In this document: piece by piece, positions 26,816 through 35,041 of the stretch
Layout: the number at the start of each line of letters is the position of its first letter
Position numbering within the stretch: position 1 is the stretch's first letter
Source: an uncultured Bacteroides sp.
Lineage (GTDB): Bacteria; Bacteroidota; Bacteroidia; Bacteroidales; Bacteroidaceae
DNA: 55,212 nt
Direction of reading: 5' to 3'
Assembly: GCF_902491285.1 (NCBI RefSeq)
Contig: NZ_CABUHK010000029.1
Coordinates: forward strand, 1 to 55,212
Position numbers and translations under genes: made by a program
Notes under the pieces: model-generated
Told to the model about the DNA's origin: nothing
Database searches by the model: none
The model's input: only the letters and a program-made list of their open reading frames with translations

Positions 26816-27658
26816 TTATTTCAAGTCTGTTATTAATGAGAAGTCCTGGTCGCCGTAGTCGAGGTTCTCGCCGCCCATACCCCAGATAAAGGTATAGTTG
26901 TGAGTAGCGGCAGCCGAGTGGATAGACCATTCGGGCGAAAGAACCGCCTGGTCGCCTTTCATCCAGATGTGACGCGTTTCGTCCACTTCACCCATGAAAT
27001 GGCAGATAGCATGGTCTTCAGGAATTTCGAAGTAGAAATAAGCTTCCATACGACGGCTGTGTACGTGAGCCGGCATCGTGTTCCATACGCTTCCCGGAGC
27101 CAGTTCCGTCATACCCATCTGGAGTTGGCAGGTAGGCAATACCTGATTTACCAGCATCTTATTGATGTTACGATGGTTGGAACCTTCCAAAGAACCCATT
27201 TCAGCCACTACTGCATCGGCTTTCGTCACCTTGCGGTCGGGATAGTTGCGGTGTGCAGTCAGCGAGTTGAAGTAGAACTTGGCGGGATGCGCAGCATCCT
27301 TGCTTTCAAAAGTCACTTCACGGTCGCCCGAACCCAAATAAAGGGCTTCTTTATAATCAAGTTCAAATTCAGCGTCGCCTGCTTTCACGATACCGGGGCC
27401 GCCCACATTGTAAATACCCATCTCGCGGCGGGTCAGGAAGAACGGGGCTTTCAGCGGGTCAATCGCTTCGAGCGTCAACACCTCTCCTACCGGAAGAGCT
27501 CCACCCACAACCATACGGTCATACATGGAATACACCATATTCACTTCATTGGGGACAAATATCTTTTCGATTAAGAAATCTCTGCGGATTCTTGTAGTAT
27601 CATAACTTTTTGCATCCTCAGGATGCGCAGCATAGCGAATTTCATAGTTCGTTTTCAT
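26816..27658 (-). CDS. kduI: 5-dehydro-4-deoxy-D-glucuronate isomerase
   Basis: KduI converts 5-keto-4-deoxyuronate, from polysaccharide-lyase products, to 2,5-diketo-3-deoxygluconate in the cytoplasm. At 280 residues it has the family length. Motifs: NYEIRYAAHPEDAKSYDT at the N-terminus, YSMYDRMVVGGALPV, KAPFFLTRREMGIYNVGGPG, and the zinc-binding HVHSRRMEAYFYF with His-x-His and Glu (about 195-202), closing with WGMGGENLDYGDQDF. First gene of the minus-strand unit; its leader holds a promoter box and a palindrome. No lyase gene accompanies it here. Confidence 0.96.
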   Translation of the reverse strand: MKTNYEIRYAAHPEDAKSYDTTRIRRDFLIEKIFVPNEVNMVYSMYDRMVVGGALPVGEVLTLEAIDPLKAPFFLTRREMGIYNVGGPGIVKAGDAEFELDYKEALYLGSGDREVTFESKDAAHPAKFYFNSLTAHRNYPDRKVTKADAVVAEMGSLEGSNHRNINKMLVNQVLPTCQLQMGMTELAPGSVWNTMPAHVHSRRMEAYFYFEIPEDHAICHFMGEVDETRHIWMKGDQAVLSPEWSIHSAAATHNYTFIWGMGGENLDYGDQDFSLITDLK

Positions 27659-27697
27659 ACCTTATCTATTTATAGTTATTGAATAAGTTCTCTTTCT

Positions 27698-27707
27698 ACG
27701 TGCACGT
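27698..27707. promoter_or_regulatory. Palindrome ACGTGCACGT in the kduI leader, candidate operator
   Basis: A perfect 10-bp palindrome between the kduI -7 box and its ATG, next to TACGTA. The place and symmetry suit a LacI- or GntR-type repressor site. No such regulator gene is nearby. Confidence 0.5.
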
Positions 27708-27724
27708 CGTTTACGTACACGGTG

Positions 27725-27732
27725 CAAAAATA
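27725..27732 (-). promoter_or_regulatory. Promoter -7 box for kduI
   Basis: TATTTTTG on the minus strand, 67 nt before the kduI ATG. The -33 element is weak (TTGC near 27756-27759). Confidence 0.5.
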
Positions 27733-28134
27733 GCAAAAGAAAACGGGTTAACCTTGCAATTTTGTTCCAATTATCCACCAAAAATGTCCATAATTGTTGC
27801 AATGTACACTTTTTTAACGAACTATAATACGATTGGAAGGAGATTTTCACCTATATGAAAGAAAAAGCGCGAAAGCTTTACTTTTTTTAGTATTCCGGAA
27901 CAAAGTCATCAAACAGGAGGTAAACCAGATGTCCGACCTCTTTCGTAACATCGCCATGAACCGTTCACAATTACCGTCCGCCTAGGATCATACTTTGGCG
28001 GATGAAAAGAGACAGGAAGATATATTCAAGATACAAACCACACATTATCAACCGATTATTCATCTGTGTAGTATAGAAATAGTAGTCCGATTCTCCATTT
28101 TTTCATCCTGACGTATTCGATACGATGCCCGGAA

Positions 28135-28166
28135 TTTGAGTGAATAACAAGAAAAGCTTTACTTTG
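28135..28166 (+). promoter_or_regulatory. Promoter for the glucoamylase-like operon
   Basis: TTTG at 28135-28138, 20 nt, then TTACTTTG at 28159-28166. It leaves a leader of only about 12 nt before ATG 28185, and shows that the GTG at 28140 is not the start. Confidence 0.55.
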
Positions 28167-28184
28167 CCCCAAAATAAAAAAGCT

Positions 28185-29819
28185 ATGAATCACTCCTTAC
28201 TCAAAAAAACAGTATTCAGTCTCCTGTTGGCGTGTGTCACATATATATCGGGATATGCCGCGCCTGTCCGGGCGACCGCCACATTCTCCTACCATCCCGA
28301 TTCGGTACGTGCGATATTAGAAGAAGAGCAACGTGCCGCATTCAATCATTTCTGGCAATTCGCCAATAAACAGACCGGTATGATTCACGCAGGCACAAAC
28401 GTCAATAACAAGAACCTGACCACCGGTGGCAGCGGCTTCGGCGTCATGGTGATACTGACGGGAATAGAACGGGGATGGATTACCCGCAAAGAGGGGGCAA
28501 AGCGTATTCTCACACTTGTACGCTACCTGGATAAAGCCGAACGCATAAAAGGGGCATGGTCGCACTGGATGAATGTAGAGGGGAAGCCTGTCAAGTTCGG
28601 CAAACAGATAGAATCCGGCGACCTGGTAGAAACGTCTTTTATGATGATGGGGCTTTATGCAGCCCAGGCTTATCTGACGGAGAACAACGCTGTAGAAAAA
28701 GAGATACGGAAAACAGTGGACAGTTTCCGTAAAACGATACAATGGAATGAGTTCGTGCACAACGGAGAACTTTACTGGCTATGGGAACGTACCAACGAAA
28801 CGTTTACATTGCCGCTACGCGGATACAACGAAGCATTGATTACCTATATCCTCGCCATGGGTGCCCCTGACAAGTATGCTGTCGATGCGGATGTATACAA
28901 AAACGGATGGCAGCAGAACGGCAAGATATTCAAGCCCCGGCAGGCGCACTACGGTTACCCTTTTGTTATGGGAACCCATCTGAGCGGCCCGCTCTTCCTG
29001 TCACACTATTCGTTTTTGGGGATGAATCCCAAGACAATACAGGACAAATACGCAGACTACCAGCAATATGGCACATACCACGCCATGATACACAGGCATT
29101 ATTGTATGGAAGAAGCGCCCGGAGAATATCAATACGATGCGTTCAACTGGGGACTAAGTGCAGGTTCAGGCCCCAACCAGCCTGTCAAGAAGGGGTACAA
29201 GCCGCGCACTCCGAAACGCGATGACGGCGTGATAGCTCCTACCGCTGCCCTTTCGTCCATGCCTTACACACCTTTCTACTCCATACAGATGTTGCTCAAC
29301 CTGCATTACAACTGCCCGCAGCTACGCACTCCGGGGGGATTCGGCGACGGTTACAGCCTTGTGGACAACTGGTACTTCAAAGGTAGAATCGCCATCGACC
29401 AGGCACCGGTTGTTATTATGATAGAGAACTACCGCAGCGGCTTCCTGTGGAAACTGCTAGCCAATCATCCCGACATCCGGAAAGGAATAGAAAAGGCAGA
29501 CATACATCTTCCCGTCCATCCCACAGGCTTCCCGTATGCGATTGCGGATACGCGCACAGGCTATTACGATATGCTCCGTCACCCGGACAGGAAAATGTAC
29601 GAACTGGATTTTTATCTGGAAGAAGCAGGTACAGCCTCTTTCCAGATTGCAAACGAAACCGGTACGCAAGTTCTTTCGGAAATCCGGGCGGAAGAGTATC
29701 CGCGAGGTCTCAACCTGCTCTCTTTCGACCGCAGCGGGTTGAAAGATACAAAACGCTGCATCATCCGTCTGCTGAAGGATGGCAAAGTGAAAGCAGAAAT
29801 AAAAGTCCAACTCAACTAA
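28185..29819 (+). CDS. Glucoamylase-like (PF10091) exported glycoside hydrolase, copy 1
   Basis: A 544-residue exported protein with a Sec signal (FSLLLACVTYISGYA) and no lipobox. It matches the PF10091 glucoamylase-like alpha/alpha toroid, whose characterised relatives include GH144-type beta-1,2-glucan hydrolases. Seen: FNHFWQFANKQTGMIH, the repeated GAWSHWMN and GDLVETSFMMMGLYAAQ motifs, FNWGLSAGSGPN and RDDGVIAPTAALSSMPYTP, shared with the next gene. The ATG at 28185 is chosen because the promoter overlaps the earlier in-frame GTG. It is first in an operon with its paralogue, a sulfatase and a surface lipoprotein; probably periplasmic. The linkage attacked is not shown by the sequence. 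Confidence 0.87.
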   Translation: MNHSLLKKTVFSLLLACVTYISGYAAPVRATATFSYHPDSVRAILEEEQRAAFNHFWQFANKQTGMIHAGTNVNNKNLTTGGSGFGVMVILTGIERGWITRKEGAKRILTLVRYLDKAERIKGAWSHWMNVEGKPVKFGKQIESGDLVETSFMMMGLYAAQAYLTENNAVEKEIRKTVDSFRKTIQWNEFVHNGELYWLWERTNETFTLPLRGYNEALITYILAMGAPDKYAVDADVYKNGWQQNGKIFKPRQAHYGYPFVMGTHLSGPLFLSHYSFLGMNPKTIQDKYADYQQYGTYHAMIHRHYCMEEAPGEYQYDAFNWGLSAGSGPNQPVKKGYKPRTPKRDDGVIAPTAALSSMPYTPFYSIQMLLNLHYNCPQLRTPGGFGDGYSLVDNWYFKGRIAIDQAPVVIMIENYRSGFLWKLLANHPDIRKGIEKADIHLPVHPTGFPYAIADTRTGYYDMLRHPDRKMYELDFYLEEAGTASFQIANETGTQVLSEIRAEEYPRGLNLLSFDRSGLKDTKRCIIRLLKDGKVKAEIKVQLN

Positions 29820-29833
29820 TCCCCTTATCGAAT

Positions 29834-31510
29834 ATGAAACTTCAACCGATACTCTGTCTCTTCCTGCTGGCTGCCGCCTGTTCGTGCAGTTGCTCGGACG
29901 AACCGGTCTTCCACTCGGACGAACAGCCGGAGCTACCGTCTCTCCCAGCCATTACCGAAGGGAGCTATTTTGCCGATTCACTGGAATATACGCCGGAGAA
30001 ACAAAGACAGACACTGACCGACATACAGCAAGGTTATTTCCGTTTCTTCTATGAAGACTATCAGAAAGATAGCAAGATGGCGCTTATCGGTACGGAACGT
30101 CCCGCAATAAACGTGGCGTTAGCCGGGTCGGCTTATGCCGCCACCGCCATTCCCGTAGCCGTAGAACGCGGATGGATAAGCAGGAAGGAAGGAGCACAGC
30201 GCTTCTTGGATATGTGTACTTTCCTCAACAGAGCCGAGCGTTATCACGGTGCATGGTCGCACTGGATGAACGGAAAGACGGGAGCAGGCTCGCCTTTCAA
30301 CCCCAAACAGCAGTCGGCAGGCGATTTGGTAGAGACTGCCTTTATGATGATGGGGTTATTCATCTGTTCGGAGTACTTTGACTCGGAAGACGCAACGGAA
30401 ACCAATGCAAGGGAACTTGTGGCAAAGTTCCACAACGAAATAGACTGGAACTTCTACACCAACGGCGAGCAAACCCTCTATTGGGCATGGGACAAGAACC
30501 TGGGCTTCGCCCCATTGAAAATAACCGGTCCGTGCGAAGCTCTCCCCGCCTACTTATTGGCATTATCCGCCCCCGAAGAGTTTGCCATTACAGAAGATGT
30601 ATATACTCACGGATGGCGCGGGAAGAAGTTCTTCAACGAGGGACGTACTACCTACGGATACACGTTCGAACTGGGTGGAGAAGAAAAAGGCGGCCCGCTC
30701 TTCACCACACAACACCCGTTCTTATGGATAAACCCTTTCATCTATCAGGATAACTATGCAGATTATTGGGAGTTCTGCACCAACCACGCACTGATAAACC
30801 GGCAATACTGCCTGAATGACGCCCCGAAAGAGTATCTGTACGACGAGCGGAACTGGGGGCTGAGCGCTTGTTACGGCCCGGCACCGCTAGGTTACAAAGG
30901 TCGTTCACCCGCGCAGGGACGCGATGACGGCACTATTTGCGCCACAGGAGCCATGGGAACCGTCACGGTCACTCCATTCTATGCCCTGCAAGTCATTAAC
31001 TCGCTCTACCAAACACCCGGCATGAAAGGAACTTACGGCATTACAGACGCGTACAATACAAGCCTGGCTTGGGCAGACTCCCGATATTTATCCATCTCCG
31101 TAATGCCCATCGTGTCCATTATCGAAAATTACCGTACCGGACTAATCTGGAAACTGGCTTGGCAAAGCGAACCTATCCGCAAGGGACTTGAACTGGCAGG
31201 ATTCAGGGAATCCGCCTATACGGAAGGATTCTGCCAGAACCCCGTCAATCTTCAGACAGGGGCGGCCGATTTGACCGCACACCCCGATACGGAGAAGTAC
31301 ATGATACGATACTGGAGCGATACAGCCTCAGCGAATATCCATTTCACCCTTAGCTGCGGAGACACGGTGCGCAAGGTTATCCCCGACACAGTAGACAAAG
31401 GCATCAACACCCTGCTGCTTCCCTACGGCCAATGGAGCAAGCGCGCATACCGCCTGAACATGTATAAAGACAATAAATTAACAGACACTTTAAACATTAA
31501 CCTAAGATGA
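29834..31510 (+). CDS. Glucoamylase-like (PF10091) lipoprotein, copy 2
   Basis: A 558-residue paralogue of the preceding protein. The N-terminus is a lipoprotein signal with several Cys (LLAAACSCSCSDE), so this copy is membrane-anchored whereas copy 1 is not. Shared motifs: GAWSHWMN, GDLVETAFMMMGLF, ERNWGLSACYGP, RDDGTICATGAMGT and ENYRTGLIWKL. The start at 29834 gives the signal peptide; the frame is open much further upstream (to 29447), but that part overlaps copy 1 and is not coding. The stop overlaps the next start by four bases (ATGA), so the sulfatase is translationally coupled. Likely a divided role with copy 1, for example cleavage at the surface or outer leaflet. Confidence 0.87.
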   Translation: MKLQPILCLFLLAAACSCSCSDEPVFHSDEQPELPSLPAITEGSYFADSLEYTPEKQRQTLTDIQQGYFRFFYEDYQKDSKMALIGTERPAINVALAGSAYAATAIPVAVERGWISRKEGAQRFLDMCTFLNRAERYHGAWSHWMNGKTGAGSPFNPKQQSAGDLVETAFMMMGLFICSEYFDSEDATETNARELVAKFHNEIDWNFYTNGEQTLYWAWDKNLGFAPLKITGPCEALPAYLLALSAPEEFAITEDVYTHGWRGKKFFNEGRTTYGYTFELGGEEKGGPLFTTQHPFLWINPFIYQDNYADYWEFCTNHALINRQYCLNDAPKEYLYDERNWGLSACYGPAPLGYKGRSPAQGRDDGTICATGAMGTVTVTPFYALQVINSLYQTPGMKGTYGITDAYNTSLAWADSRYLSISVMPIVSIIENYRTGLIWKLAWQSEPIRKGLELAGFRESAYTEGFCQNPVNLQTGAADLTAHPDTEKYMIRYWSDTASANIHFTLSCGDTVRKVIPDTVDKGINTLLLPYGQWSKRAYRLNMYKDNKLTDTLNINLR

Positions 31511-32961
31511 AAACCCCATTCCTTCAAAAGGGCATCAGCACGGCAGCCCTCTCTCTGGGCGCCGTAGTCGCCTTTGCCGCAGAAGACCGCCCGAACATAC
31601 TTTACATCATGTCCGACGACCATTCTTTCCAGACCATCGGCGTATATGCGTCGGTACTGAAAGACTACGTGAAAACTCCGAATATCGACCGTATCGCGCA
31701 CGAAGGGGTCAGGATGGACAACTGTTTTGTCACCAACTCCATCAGCACCCCCAGCCGGGCAGCTATCCTGACGGGACAATACAGCCACCACAACCAGGTA
31801 TATACCCTCGCCGACGAACTTCCCGCCGGACACCCTTCCATGGCAAAGGAACTCCAAAAGAACGGTTATCAGACCGCCATCATCGGCAAGTGGCACATCG
31901 GCACACAGCCCGAAGGGTTCGACTTTTACAGCGTCATGCCCGGACAAGGCAAATATGAAAATCCCGGTTTCATGGAGAGCGGACTTCCTTTCGACGTGAA
32001 ACATGCCGTACGCACCCAAGGCTACTGCACGGATGTCATCACGGACAAATGCATCGACTGGATGGAGAAAGCGGACAAAAACAAGCCCTTTTTCCTGATG
32101 TGCCACTTCAAAGCCCCACACACGCCTTTTACCCCGGCGGAACGTCACAAAGACCTGTACAAAGACGTCGTATTCCCCGAACCGGACAACCTGTACGAGA
32201 ACCTCGACAACCGTCCCATACTGAAATCCGTACACAACAAGATTTCCGGCGGACGCTTTGCCGACAAGACATTGCCCAAGGAAGACAGGGTGAAAGATGC
32301 CTATCAGGAATATATCCGCACTTACCTCTCTTGCATTGCCGGAATAGACGAGAACGTAGGACGCCTGCTCGAATGCCTCGAAAAGAACGGGCAACTGGAC
32401 AACACCATCATTGTCTACACTTCCGACCAAGGCTTCTACATGGGCGAACACGGGCTTGTAGACAAACGGCTGATGTACGAAGAAGCACTGCGTATGCCCC
32501 TGGTCATCCGCTACCCCCGGAAAATACGGGCAAATACCACTTGTCAAACTTTCGTGCAGAACATTGACTTTGCCCCGACACTCCTTGAATATGCAGGTAT
32601 CCGGACTCCCGGTTATATGGACGGCAGAAGTTTCTGCGCCTCTCTCACCGGGAAAAAGGCCCCCGACGCACGAAAAACAGCCTATTACCGTTACTGGATG
32701 AACTTCAAGGGCTACAACATCCCCGCTCACTACGGGCTGCGTACCGACCGTTACAAACTGATTTATTTCTACGGCAAATCCTGCGGAACGAAAGGTTCCA
32801 TCGACAAGCCCGGCTTCCAGCCTGTATGGGAGTTCTACGACTTACAGGAAGACCCGCACGAAATGACCAACCAGTACGGGAACAAGAAGTACGAGAAAGT
32901 GATAAACGAATTGAAAGAAACACTCCGGCAGACTCAGGAAGAAGTCGGAGACAAGCAATAA
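31507..32961 (+). CDS. S-type sulfatase (copy 1)
   Basis: A 484-residue exported arylsulfatase-superfamily enzyme (signal STAALSLGAVVAFA). The catalytic consensus is S80-T-P-S-R, with Ser as the residue to be turned into formylglycine by an anSME, followed by AAILTGQ. The metal site is the N-terminal DRPNILYIMSDDHS Asp pair, with the C-terminal part VYTSDQGFYMGEHGLVDKR supplying the other acidic and His ligands. The C-terminus has the FYDLQEDPHEMTN motif. It probably removes O-sulfate from the glycan of this locus. The sugar position is not known. Coupled to the upstream gene by a 4-nt overlap. Confidence 0.93.
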   Translation: MKTPFLQKGISTAALSLGAVVAFAAEDRPNILYIMSDDHSFQTIGVYASVLKDYVKTPNIDRIAHEGVRMDNCFVTNSISTPSRAAILTGQYSHHNQVYTLADELPAGHPSMAKELQKNGYQTAIIGKWHIGTQPEGFDFYSVMPGQGKYENPGFMESGLPFDVKHAVRTQGYCTDVITDKCIDWMEKADKNKPFFLMCHFKAPHTPFTPAERHKDLYKDVVFPEPDNLYENLDNRPILKSVHNKISGGRFADKTLPKEDRVKDAYQEYIRTYLSCIAGIDENVGRLLECLEKNGQLDNTIIVYTSDQGFYMGEHGLVDKRLMYEEALRMPLVIRYPRKIRANTTCQTFVQNIDFAPTLLEYAGIRTPGYMDGRSFCASLTGKKAPDARKTAYYRYWMNFKGYNIPAHYGLRTDRYKLIYFYGKSCGTKGSIDKPGFQPVWEFYDLQEDPHEMTNQYGNKKYEKVINELKETLRQTQEEVGDKQ

Positions 32962-32985
32962 TCAACAACCTATAAATTCACCAAT

Positions 32986-34839
32986 ATGAGAAATACTATT
33001 TTTATCCAATGTGCCATCGCACTCGCCACCACGTTATTCATCGGCGGATGTTCCGACGACGATGACGCTGCACAGGGCGGAAACAAGCAAGGCATCACCA
33101 CCACCGAAGCCGTCATCCCGGAACCTCTGCAATGGAATACGGATAATACCATTGCCTTATACGCGAAGAAGGCGGACGCTGAAAAGACACTCTTCTACAC
33201 CGAAGAATCGCAAGTGAACCGGGCTACGTTTGAAGCGGTCAAGAAAGCGTTTCCCACCCCGCAGGAAGGTGACTATATACGTGCATTCTATCCCGCAGGA
33301 AAAGCCAAAGAGAAAGCAAACGTGACAGGTACTCTCCTGCCCGCCCCCGGTACCGACCCTACCGATACTCAATACATACTTACCCAAAAAGGAAATGCCA
33401 CAACAGGGCATCTTTCTGCTTTCTACTATATGTATGGTGTCAGCACTTATGAAGAGGGTATCATCCAACCGATTGAATTTCAGCCGCAGATGTCCGTACT
33501 GACATTCAAAATCACATTGCCCGAAGCACTCATCCCTTCGACATTGGAAATCAGCACCGGCGGCAAGGATTTTATCAAGTCGGTCAATTGCAACAATTAT
33601 CCGGCCGATGCCGCAAACTTCAAACTGACAACCAACGAAAGCACTAACAAGGTAACGTTGAACCTGAAAGATTGCGGCACCTTGCAGAAGTTGGAAGCTA
33701 ATCTGTTAATCGTCCCTGTCGACTTGAGCGGCAAGCAATTCACCGTATCCGTTACAGATGCAAATAATGAAGTCTACACCGCTACCCTGGAAGGTATCAC
33801 CTTCGAAAAAGGAAAGCAGCACACGTTTGAAATAGCCGTAGCCAAAGACGAAGAACCGGAGCCGGAACCAAATGATGACTACACCCAAACGGGAGAAGGT
33901 ACAGCAGAAAGTCCCTGGATTATCACAACTGCCGGACAACTGCGTGCTATCAGCCGCGACTCGCACGAAGGCGATGCTATCACAGACTTTGCCGGAAAAT
34001 ATTTCAAACTGGATGCCGATATTTCCCTTGACGGAGAAAACTGGGAACCTGTTGGAAGCAATACACTTCCCTTTGCCGGTATATTGGACGGTAATAGTAA
34101 AACAATCAGCGGAATGAAGATTTCCAGAACAAACACATCAAAAGGTATCGGATTCTTCGCCCATACCAAAGCCGCTAAAATCATGAATCTGACTATTGCC
34201 GGCTCCATCAATATCACAGCAACGGATGCCACTCAGACGGGAGGATTGATAGGACAAGCTACAAACAACACCATATTATCCGGTAATATTCGTTCGGAAG
34301 TCGACATAACTGTAGAAGCTACTGTGAAAGGAGATATAAAAACCGGAGGAATAATCGGTGAATTAGCAAGTACTTCATCGGTGGAAGGCTGTAACTTATC
34401 CTACAAAGGAAATATCAAAGTGGATAATCAGGGAACACAAAATGCCCACACAGGAGGAATCATCGGCGGGATGGTATCAGTCCCTGCCATTAACGGTATG
34501 GCTGATGCAATATGTACTGTTGAAAAGGGTACTACCATCTCTACTGAATCCCAGACAGGAACCGTATGGCTCGGAGGATTCTTGGGCAATTCCGCTCCCG
34601 GCTTACTAGCAAAACTTCCTGCCACGACTTCCCAGATGCTAGGAATATTATCAGCCAAGGCAAATGGAACCAAAGATGCCATCATTTGCTACATGGTAGG
34701 ATGGAGCCAAAACGCAGCAACTACCAAAGGCTTTAGCGAGGTTTTCAAAAACAATGCCAACTATACTCTGGAAGGCTCTACCGTAACTTCGGCAAACGGT
34801 AAGGCATATAAAAACGGAGAAGAAGTAGTTGTACCGTAA
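32986..34839 (+). CDS. Surface lipoprotein with fimbrillin-like N-terminus and GLUG repeats
   Basis: A 617-residue lipoprotein, Cys22 followed by SDDDDA. Residues ~30-290 look like a Mfa/fimbrillin-like beta sandwich (NTDNTIALYAKKADAEKT, YIRAFYPAGKAK, VLTFKITLPEAL). The second half, after an acidic Pro/Glu linker (EEPEPEPND) and the ESPWIITTAGQL start, is a beta-helix with GLUG-type turns (FAGILDGNSKTISGMKI, TGGLIGQATNNT, KTGGIIGELAS, TGGIIGGMVS). Such proteins are surface adhesins or glycan binders in Bacteroides loci. It is 24 nt after the sulfatase, last in this operon. It may take the role of the surface glycan-binding protein. Confidence 0.83.
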   Translation: MRNTIFIQCAIALATTLFIGGCSDDDDAAQGGNKQGITTTEAVIPEPLQWNTDNTIALYAKKADAEKTLFYTEESQVNRATFEAVKKAFPTPQEGDYIRAFYPAGKAKEKANVTGTLLPAPGTDPTDTQYILTQKGNATTGHLSAFYYMYGVSTYEEGIIQPIEFQPQMSVLTFKITLPEALIPSTLEISTGGKDFIKSVNCNNYPADAANFKLTTNESTNKVTLNLKDCGTLQKLEANLLIVPVDLSGKQFTVSVTDANNEVYTATLEGITFEKGKQHTFEIAVAKDEEPEPEPNDDYTQTGEGTAESPWIITTAGQLRAISRDSHEGDAITDFAGKYFKLDADISLDGENWEPVGSNTLPFAGILDGNSKTISGMKISRTNTSKGIGFFAHTKAAKIMNLTIAGSINITATDATQTGGLIGQATNNTILSGNIRSEVDITVEATVKGDIKTGGIIGELASTSSVEGCNLSYKGNIKVDNQGTQNAHTGGIIGGMVSVPAINGMADAICTVEKGTTISTESQTGTVWLGGFLGNSAPGLLAKLPATTSQMLGILSAKANGTKDAIICYMVGWSQNAATTKGFSEVFKNNANYTLEGSTVTSANGKAYKNGEEVVVP

Positions 34840-34862
34840 GAATGAGCATATTCCCGGCTTAT

Positions 34863-34898
34863 GCCTATATATGGGTACTACAGTGTCCATATATAGGC
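34863..34898. repeat. Perfect 12-bp inverted repeat upstream of the regulator gene
   Basis: GCCTATATATGG (34863-34874) and its exact complement CCATATATAGGC (34887-34898), spacer 12 nt. A degenerate second copy lies at about 34910-34953 (CTATATACAGGC). Position suits an operator for the regulator or a terminator for the upstream operon; no U-run follows. Confidence 0.75.
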
Positions 34899-34981
34899 AA
34901 AGCCGTGTCAATGTATCGGTATCATAGTGTCTATATACAGGCACAACCGCATATAAGTAAGAATAAGTTTTCATATCTCCC

Positions 34982-35012
34982 TTTGTACCGTTGCCAAAGT
35001 TTTGTATTTTTG
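34982..35012 (+). promoter_or_regulatory. Promoter of the LuxR-type regulator gene
   Basis: TTTG at 34982-34985, 19 nt, TATTTTTG at 35005-35012, an excellent Bacteroides promoter. The start at 35042 fits; an earlier in-frame start at 34991 overlaps it. Confidence 0.75.
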
Positions 35013-35041
35013 CAATGAACTTCCTATACGATGTTGCAACT

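Larger units (their letters stand above)
27659..28184. other. Divergent promoter region between kduI and the glucoamylase-like genes
   Basis: It holds the kduI leader with a perfect palindrome (27698-27707) and TACGTA (27712-27717), a -7 box at 27725-27732 for kduI, a stem TCCGCC/GGCGGA (27977-28002), and the rightward promoter at 28135. A 13-mer, AAAGCTTTACTTT, occurs at 27872-27884 and again at 28153-28165, where it overlaps the -7 box. I see no gene. Confidence 0.7.

Noticed and set aside
28140..28184. GTG start at 28140 for PF10091 copy 1
   Set aside because: It overlaps the promoter at 28135-28166, and the signal peptide begins at 28185.
29447..29833. Extension of the second PF10091 protein upstream to 29447
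   Set aside because: This stretch overlaps the end of copy 1 in another frame; the ATG at 29834 gives the lipoprotein signal.
31423..32730. A 435-codon minus-strand open frame across the end of copy 2 and sulfatase 1
   Set aside because: The plus strand has an intact sulfatase with its catalytic motif; the antisense frame shows no domain and no promoter.
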